From positions 4,962,501 through 5,026,500 of the forward strand of contig OU015566.1 of NCBI GenBank assembly GCA_907165135.1: a DNA stretch of 64,000 nt, read 5' to 3'. The notes beneath the pieces were generated by a model. That model ran no database searches and was not told the DNA's origin. It was given only the letters and a program-made list of their open reading frames with translations. The DNA comes from Oikopleura dioica (taxonomy: Eukaryota > Chordata > Appendicularia > Copelata > Oikopleuridae). Shown here piece after piece: positions 53,941 to 61,360 of the stretch (within the stretch, counting starts at the first letter, position 1; every line of letters starts with the position of its first letter). The position numbers and the translations under genes are program-made.

Positions 53941-56900
53941 ATGCACAATCGAAAAACTGAAATTTTCGAAAATCTCACCAGGTCGCCAGATCCTACATGC
54001 AACACGCCAAGTGCCAAAATTTTGATTCATTCGCCAGCCTCGGTAGGTGATCAATCTGACCAATCTTTTAATTCTATTTATAGGTTTATGAAAATAGCTC
54101 AAGTCAAGACCAATTTGACGAATCAACTCCGTTGAAACGACGCTCACTGCTGCCTCATTCTGCTGGGCCGAGTAAGCATCTTTCCCCTCGGGCTGCTGCG
54201 GCGGCGGCGGCGGCTATTCAACAAACAAGCGGTGGCGTCTTTTCTCTTAGCACGCCCTCACCTCTCAACAGCGTTGGTTCGACTAATTCTTCGCCGCATT
54301 TTCTTTCTCCTGGCTCAATTAATCCAAATCGTCCTACTTTTCCACGTAAGTTAAATTTTTAATAAAAATTGGTTAAAAGAAAATTAGTGTACACACTTGA
54401 AAATGGTGGCCGAAGTCGCTACGATTGGAAAAGCCCTTACAATCCAGAGTACGCAAGAGGGCTGGCATTTGTCAGGGGAACAAGCATGGTGATGGCGCGA
54501 AGAGGTACTCGCCCGCCAACAGGAGGACCCGTCACTCGACGATCAGTCACAAAAAAACAAAAATCTTCCAATGATGAGCCGAAGACGCCACCTCGAAAAA
54601 TTCCTGGTCCGCTTGAGCTAGGTTTTGGAAAAGATTTTTCCGTTTATGAATTTAAAAACACTCCTCTCGAAGATCGTTTTCCGCCTCCTGCACCTTCGGC
54701 GGCTCAAATGGCTGCGGCTCTGGAAGCTTCAAAGACGACTTCGACAGATAATCTCTACCGTCCTTATCGTCCTTTGACTCCTCATCCTACAGCCACGGTG
54801 ACGACTAGAAGTACAAGTAGAGCAACTCGTCGTCTCGATTTTGGCCCGAGTCAAGAGCCGATAAATCTTTCGCTTCCAAAGTCGGCTGATCAATCGCGCA
54901 AACGTAAGCGAGATAGCGATTGTGAAACGCCTCGTGGCGGCGATGAGGATGGTGACACTGCTGAAGACGACAAAATCGTGGAAAATGATTCGCCGCTTGA
55001 TTTGACAACCGCTGCTGCTGGTGGTGATTCAAAAGTTTCGAGCGGTTCTGAATCTGAAACTTGGAGCCCTTCTTATCCAGTCAAGATTCCGGTCACGGAC
55101 CGAAGAAACAAATCAAGACGGCTTGTGACTCAAAAGGAGAAAACACCTATCGTCCAGCAGTGCCGTACGGCGGCCGTACGACACCAGCAGCAGCAGCAGC
55201 AGCAGCAAGATGTCGAGGATCATTCGCCAAAAAAGGAAACATTTATTCCTTGTATGCTCAACGTTCACCGAAATGAAAAGGGTCAATTCGCTAGTAATGA
55301 TTCAACTCCCAAAAAAGCTTCACTTCGCAATTTGGCAAAGAAGAGAGCGCGCGCTCGATTGGATCCGAAGCGAGTTACAGAGTTTGACACTCTTCCAGCC
55401 TGTCCAAAAGTTCCACTTTTGACAAATAAAACGTCTGATGTCGAGCCGTACGGCACCGCCGAGCCGTATGGCACCGGTTCAAAAATGGCTTCAGCAAACA
55501 AGTCGATCGAAATCGATGTGTCTGGGTTGGATTCAATTGCTGAAGATGAGCTTACTTCTGGGGAGCGGCTCAAATTCATGAAAATCTACGCGCATGCTGT
55601 TACTGGACGCCGCGGAATTGTTCCAATGTTGGGCGACACAAATATGGGACATTATTTGCGTCGGCTTTCTTCAGAATTTGCACAGAATTGGCAAGTCTAT
55701 GGAAATCCTCAAAAGAAAGATGCGACAACGATTTTGGCGCAAATGAACTGGGATTGTTTCCGAGCCGATCGCATTGGTCCTCCACAGTACTATTCTCTTG
55801 ACGGTAGCAAGTTTAAAATGCCTGTCAATACGCCAAATTTTAAAAATCTTGGACCAAGACGGGCCACTTTCATGTTCAATGGGGAGTCAATCTTTTGGGC
55901 AATTATGTTTGCCAAGATTTGCGAGTTTGGGTAAGTTGGTAAAATAAAAAGAAAAATTAACATTTTCGATCAAGGTTAAATCAAACAACGGAAAAGAATG
56001 GGAAGCTCGCTCCCTTGGATTCGATTTCAAGGATGAAGAACTGCGCTTGATCATCGAGGATGTCAACAAATTACCAAAAACCGTTTGGCCTTGGCCCTTG
56101 GATCGTAAGCACGATTTTGAGCCTTTTCCAGCTGAACGAGCGGCAATTTTGTTGCTTATGGGCTTTTGCCCTTGTTCCCAGGATCCTCATTATGCTTCGA
56201 CCGTTGTCGCATTTCAAGAGGTAAGACGACGTTACTACTATAACGATTTGGTCATAGTAGTTATTTGTCTTATAGAATTTGTTCAACAGCGGCGTTGCAA
56301 AACGATTAAACGAGCCTCCATCTGCTGTTCAAATGGAATTCGTCTACGATCGCCTCGAAGTTTATCTCCATCGACTCGCCATAGCTTCAGTGGAGCGCGA
56401 TATCTTTGGACAAGTGGACGGATCTTCTGTTGCCCAGATAATTGAAAAACGATTTCAATTTATGGGAGCTGCTCTCGGCGATTACTTTCATACGACGCCT
56501 ACAATTGAAGATGTGATTCCTCAGCCAACGCAAGCAGGTGAAACTGACATTGACGAATGTGCTCTAACAATCGACACATCGTTGACAGAATGCAATCCGC
56601 CAATGTCACCGGCTCTGGAAAATGTGCTCGATTCGTTGCCCACAATCTTCAGATCTGGCCGAAGTTACATGCGCCCCACAAAAGAGCTGCTGATGCGGCT
56701 TACATTTGCACAATCTTTTCAACCGTTTACAGAAAATCCACATATGATGGAATTGGTATGTTTCAAATTTTAAGTTGAGATTCTGATTCTGATTTTAAAG
56801 TTTGGCGCTCGAGAAACTCCCAACAGCTGGTTCCGAAATTGCAAAGAATCAGAGCACACTTACCCAAGGCGAAAAACAAAAACTTTCTGCTGTTATCGAA

Positions 56901-56973
56901 AAGCTCAAAGCAAAATCTAACAAGGTAAATTTACTCAAGTGCGTTTTAATAAATTTACCAATTTTTCTAGTAA
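53941..56973 (+). CDS. cluster gene 5: large protein, disordered N-half and novel C-terminal domain
   Basis: ATG 53941 lies six bases after a TTTTTTTCAG acceptor, as for a trans-spliced cistron. The N-half is disordered with poly-Ala, Gln runs and basic NLS (SRKRKRDSD), and two CtBP-type motifs (PINLS, PLDLT). The C-half looks globular: GERLKFMKIYAHAVTGRRG, MNWDCFRADRIGPPQYYSLD, FMFNGESIFWAIMFAKICEF, WEARSLGFDFKDEELRLIIE, LPKTVWPWPLDRKHDFEPF, VYDRLEVYLHRLAIASVERD and a helical end (KQKLSAVIEKLKAKSNK). Two introns (55929-55975 and from 56756) give one frame only if they begin with GG. Two CCGTACGG sites are read in different frames (CRT and PYG). A nuclear regulator is inferred weakly. No family was recognised. 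Confidence 0.6.
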
Positions 56974-57103
56974 TTCCTTCTGCCGCTACCACATCGCTTT
57001 TCGCGCATATTTTTACCCTACGACATTTACTTGCACTTTCATTCTATTTTACTGAAAAATTGAAGTTTTTGAACAAAATTTTTAAAAGATCAATTCAACT
57101 AGA

Positions 57104-57391
57104 ATGTCACATCATCCGCCATTGACGGCACCGCTGGCTTGTTCAACGCCTTCACCCGAGTCAGTGGCAAATTCTGAAATGCGAGAATTGATGCCAAAGG
57201 TAACTGTTGCTCCCTCGCCTATTCCACGAACGGCATCTAATGGCGAATTGTTTCGAAGTCTGTCTCCAATCGTCTACAATGCATACAACTTTTGTGTCTC
57301 TTGTCAACGCGCGTTCACCGATCGGAATAGGCGATTTGTTGCCCATCCCTGCTCGCATGCTGTCTGTCAGAAAAGAGTCCAAAACTTATAA
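57104..57391 (+). CDS. cluster gene 6: short protein with zinc-binding-like Cys/His pattern
   Basis: A single exon of 95 residues; the ATG lies directly after an AACTAG acceptor, so trans-splicing is plausible. A Pro/Ser-rich start (MSHHPPLTAPLACSTPSPES) precedes YNFCVSCQRAF, then AHPCSHAVCQKR, spaced like the first half of a RING-type or other treble-clef zinc site (C-x2-C ... C-x-H-x2-C). The second half of a RING is missing. It may be a degenerate or minimal zinc finger. It lies 130 nt after gene 5 and 185 nt before gene 7. Confidence 0.5.
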   Translation: MSHHPPLTAPLACSTPSPESVANSEMRELMPKVTVAPSPIPRTASNGELFRSLSPIVYNAYNFCVSCQRAFTDRNRRFVAHPCSHAVCQKRVQNL

Positions 57392-57575
57392 AACTATTTA
57401 GATGAGTTAGTTTTATTATTGGACTCTTTAAAAGTGCTCCTTAAAAACGATTGACATTTGTCTAGTCTGTAAAAGCGAAATTCTTATGCTTTTCAATACC
57501 GAGTTGTAAATTTTTTTTCTACAAATGAATTCATTCTTTTGAATTTTTTTAACCGGAATCCTGTATTTCAGAATC

Positions 57576-60248
57576 ATGAAATTGGTCTTTCTACTTGGCA
57601 TCATATCAATGGGAATATGTCAAGTCACTAACGACTGGGGATGGATCATGCCGTCGACCGAGCCTAAGTCGACCACGTCGACCGAGTCTACCACGTCGAC
57701 TACGACCACGACCACGTCGACTACGACCACGTCGACCACGTCGACCACGACCACGTCGACCACGACCACGACCACGTCGACCACGTCGACCACGACCACG
57801 TCGATCACGTCGACCACGACCACGTCGACCACGACCACGTCGATCACGACCACGTCGACCACGACCACGTCTACGACGACCACGCCCGAGTCCACGATAT
57901 TGCCTGAAAGATCCCAGCCAAGTACCATTTCCAGCATTGATTTATCAGCCACTACCGACGACGACGACGACGACGACGAAAAGTTGAACGGAACGACGAG
58001 TCCGACAAGTGTGGTTTCAAGGTACGTTTAGAAACTCGTGGTACCAAAAAAAATGCATGGTATAAAAATTTATCCCTCTTGAAAAATTGCGCTAGGAAAA
58101 GGGAAAACCGTCGCCGTCTTCAAGGTTGAGCAGAGTGATTTTTCACATGGCACAATTTTTTATACCATGCATTTTTTTTGGTACCATGAATCCCCAGACC
58201 TACCGCAAGATCCAATTTATTTTTTTTCAGCATCGCTGGCATAAATGAAACTCTGCTCCAACCACCACCTGCTCCGCCAACACCGAAATTCTCGAAAAAA
58301 CAAATTGTTTTGCTGTCAGTCGTTTATCCGATACTGTCCATATTTTCAATTTGTTTCTTTGGAATTGTGGTGATAACGTATTCAACTCACGATTGGAACT
58401 TGTGGGATTCGACAAAATACGCTGCTCGGACATGGCCGATTTTTATTCGAAATTTGTTTATGGATTGCTTATCGTTGATCCCATTCAGAGAGTTTGATCC
58501 AAAGAAACGGTATACAAACTACATACGAATCAACGCAACCATGACAAATTTTGACGGTAAATTTTTATCGGTTTTTTTTATTTTCAACCCATTTTTAGAT
58601 CGAAATCCGGGAAAACGAGTCCGTGGATGTTTTGCATCAATTTGGAAGCGCTGTTGTTGTTGTTTTTATCCACGTCAACAGTACTCGGATGCCATTCACG
58701 AAGAGATTGATCTTCAAAACGAGCGTCATCCAAGAAATTTACGTGGCGCACGATATCAATCTGGTGGTGACGATCATCATGAAACTTCTCGCCTTTTGAA
58801 CAATCAGCAACGCAATTTACCACCAAGACCTTCTCGACCGGTTAAACCTGGCCCACCGCGACCCGATTACCCAAGACCCGATTACGTAAGTCTATCGAAA
58901 GCACCGACACCTGTTGGCGGCGCCGCCCTGGCGGCGCTCAAGATTTTCGAGCAGCGGTGGAGCCGAACGGCGCAACAGCGGCGAGAACCGCGCGATACGC
59001 GCGCTTCTCGAGGGGGGCGCGGGGAGGGGCTTCGCCCCTAGAAAAAGTCGCGAAACCGCCTAGACGGCGGTCTCGGCTCCTTTTTCGTTGGCGTACGCTT
59101 GCGCGTACGCGATCGCGTACGCTTGCGCGTACGCGATCGCGTACGCGTGCGCGTACGCGTGCGCGTACGCGCTCGCGTGTGTGTTTTTGAACGCTTCGCT
59201 AAATTTTATTTCTAGTGCCAAGACGCCCCTTCTGGTAACATCGTGGTGAGCGACGAACGAGAGCTGGAGATTTTGGCTCAAGAGGAAAAGCTCAAAATGG
59301 CAACACAGCGAGTTATCGACAAGGAGCAGCGAAAGTTTGATCTTGAGCACAAAAGATACAAGGCTCGAGTCGAACACAAGCGGCGCAAGCGCGAAAAGGC
59401 AGAAAAACGAGCCAAAGCCAAGTACGAGAAGCGCAAAACCAAACTGGACATGATTCGAAACGCTGCTGCTGCTGCTGCTGCCGTACGGCCGCCGTACGGC
59501 ACCACCGGCACTCCTACAACTTCTGGTGGTGATGAATCGCTGACACCGTCATTTCAGACACCTCCCACCGCTCAAAATCGCTCTGTTCCGGCTCGAGTTT
59601 TTCCACAGCGACTCGAAAGGGAATCGTTTCGATTGTCAACAAAATTATCGCCAAGGGAAAAAGACGCCAAAGGTGAAAGCAAGCATTCGACGGAATCTAT
59701 TTCCCTTTTCGAGGAGCCAGCGATCATCGCCAACTTTGACTCGATCGACGACGACGACGATTCGCTCGCCAGTGACTGCTGCCGCTGCTGCTGCTGATCA
59801 ATCTTCTTCCTTTGACGAATCTGACATTATTCGTCAAATTGACAATGCCAAAACTCCTTCTCCACCACTATCTATGCGACGTCGCTCGCCATCCTGCTCT
59901 GCTCTTAATACGCCAGTCGTTGTCGCTCATGCTGCCACTGCAGCTGCTGATTCGAGTCAAAATTGGTCATACTCGATGCCGGATCTTAGGTAAGACTATT
60001 TCTAATCAAACAATTTTACCCAAAAATTTAGCCAAGCCTACAACACTTTTGTTCGACCGACGGCTTTTGGCAAGCTTCTCGACGTCGCATTTCCAGCCAC
60101 CACTGCCGCCACTGATGATGATGAGCAGCCACAATATGCATCAACTCCAGCAAAAAGAATACAGGCACTTGGGGCGCAGAGAATTTTTTTATATGTTTTG
60201 ATTAATCCTCGGATTGGCATTTTTAACTTGGTTATTGATGCGAGTTGA
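57576..60248 (+). CDS. cluster gene 7: type I membrane protein with Thr-rich mucin-like stalk
   Basis: The signal peptide MKLVFLLGIISMGICQV is followed by about 75 residues of (T/S)-rich repeat (TTTTSTTTTSTT type, DNA period CGACCACGA) and a poly-Asp run. The TM is VLLSVVYPILSIFSICFFGI, with a Trp/Arg-rich post-TM region (DWNLWDSTKYAARTWPIFIR) and a cytosolic Cys block (KRCCCCFYP). A Pro-rich part ends at a 329-nt GC-rich intron, then a Lys/Arg coiled coil (KRRKREKAEKRAKAKYEKRK), poly-Ala with two CCGTACGG sites, and a C-terminus FVRPTAFGKLLDVAFP. A join at 59671-59772 (GT-AG, 103 nt) or a retained reading ending CCRCCC gives two possible products. The intron at 58022-58230 holds a hairpin element. 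Exons downstream may also belong to it. Confidence 0.6.
58039..58186. mobile_element. short MITE-like hairpin in a gene 7 intron
   Basis: TGGTACCAAAAAAAATGCAT plus GGTATAAAAA is mirrored 90 nt later as TTTTTATACC plus ATGCATTTTTTTTGGTACC. The arms are about 30 bp and nearly perfect. Confidence 0.7.
58887..59215. other. GC-rich hairpin-filled intron of cluster gene 7
   Basis: Bounded by GTAAGT and TTTCTAG, so it splices normally, but it is 329 nt and GC-rich, whereas its neighbours are about 45-nt AT-rich introns. It contains successive small dyads (GGCGGCGCCGCC, CCGCGCGATACGCGCG, AGGGGCTTCGCCCCT, CCGCCTAGACGGCGG) followed by the GCGTACGC array. Confidence 0.6.
59091..59174. repeat. 12-bp tandem palindrome array GCGTACGCNNNC x7
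   Basis: Seven units of 12 bp, each starting GCGTACGC, with variable third quarter (TTGC, GATC, GTGC, GCTC). Each unit contains the 8-bp palindrome GCGTACGC; some also make GCGATCGC. It lies near the 3' end of the GC-rich intron, before the branch and acceptor region. Confidence 0.85.
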
Positions 60249-60309
60249 AAACACCAACCCGAGACATAGTCGACATATTATAATCGACAAACTCTGTTGC
60301 CCCTAAAAG

Positions 60310-61036
60310 CCATCGCTCGAATCGATACACCAACAATTGGCGCCGCGGGAGCTGGTGCCAGATCCAGATCGCAAACAGGAAACGGGAGGAGCAATCGTCA
60401 TTTGTTAGAAAATGACAAAATTTGTATGCATAGTGTCCGACTTTCCAATTTTTTTTGGTTTGTATTATTGGAACTAGTTGGAGCATGCATATAAATTTGT
60501 TCAACATTCGACGACTAAGCAAAATGATAATTGCTCCTCCCGATTAAAAAGTTGTTGCCACTATTCACGAGCTTCCGGAAGAAGAAGAAGATTATGAGGA
60601 CCAGCGACGCCGTACGGCCAGCCGTGGTGGTACCGTACGGTCTACCGTACGGCCTGGCCGGCGACAACGACGACAAACAGGCATGGGCGGTAAAATTACT
60701 ACCAACGTTACCATTTGTCGTACACAGGAACTTGTCCTTCTCTTGTAAATGAAGCGCAGTCTCTGTGAACGATTAAAGAATAACGTTATAATCGACTTAC
60801 AGTACCGCCCATTCTCAGACAATCTCAACTCTGTCGGCACAACAATTTCTCGCTCTTCTGAGCCTCCACCACTGACAGAGTTTGATGGCGGCGCACTCTT
60901 GAGCGACGAAGAAATTCAAGAAGACGACAGTGTTTTCATTGAAGACGACGAAGATGCTTCTTTCCAGTTTGGACCTTCGTCGCCAAATCGCCCGAAGCGC
61001 GAGCGTAAAAACCAGATAGATTCACTCATTGAGTGA
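60310..61036 (+). CDS. exons continuing gene 7 or a separate cluster gene 7b
   Basis: Exon 60310-60412 reads IARIDTPTIGAAGAGARSRS; the next (about 60538-60691) reads VATIHELPEEEEDYEDQ and an Arg/Thr-rich part with three CCGTACGG sites. After a short exon (GTCPSL) comes 60807-61036 with YRPFSDNLNSVGTTISRS, an acidic stretch (SDEEIQEDDSVFIEDDED) and a basic end RPKRERKNQIDSLIE. A splice from 60243 (GCG A|GTTG) to 60310 would fuse this in frame to gene 7, but the donor is weak. No start codon was found for a separate gene. Confidence 0.45.
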
Positions 61037-61360
61037 GCTCCGCAAAAGTTCACTTCCCGCTCCACAAAAGTTCACTTGATTCGGCTTTTTAAAATGTTAC
61101 TTGTAACATAATTTTCTCACTTGTACGACTGCTTATTTCCCCTGTTTTTTCATTTTTAAATGTTACAAAGTGCATTTGACCTAAAACAACTTAGAATACA
61201 TTAGCTCCAATTTAATCAGTTTTTCTTTTATTTAGACTCGAAGTGTTCTTGACAAAGGTGGTGATAATTCAAGGAAAAGGTCTTGTCGACGACTATTGCT
61301 ATATTTTTATTATAGTGCAGTAGAAAATAGTTGGACAACATCTTTTTGTGTTCGTGCTTC
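61037..61360. other. intergenic before cluster gene 8
   Basis: AT-rich, with the perfect palindrome ATGTTACTTGTAACAT at 61093-61108 and a further ATGTTACAA nearby. Possible promoter or 3' end signal; no exon. Confidence 0.35.

Noticed and set aside
57620-57952. Minus-strand frame with long VVVDVV repeats
   Set aside because: It is the complement of the Thr-rich CGACCACGA repeat of cluster gene 7; the + strand has signal peptide, TM and splice support.
59060-59377. Minus-strand frame with AYAHAYAHAYA repeats
   Set aside because: Translation of the GCGTACGC array, which lies in a spliced intron.
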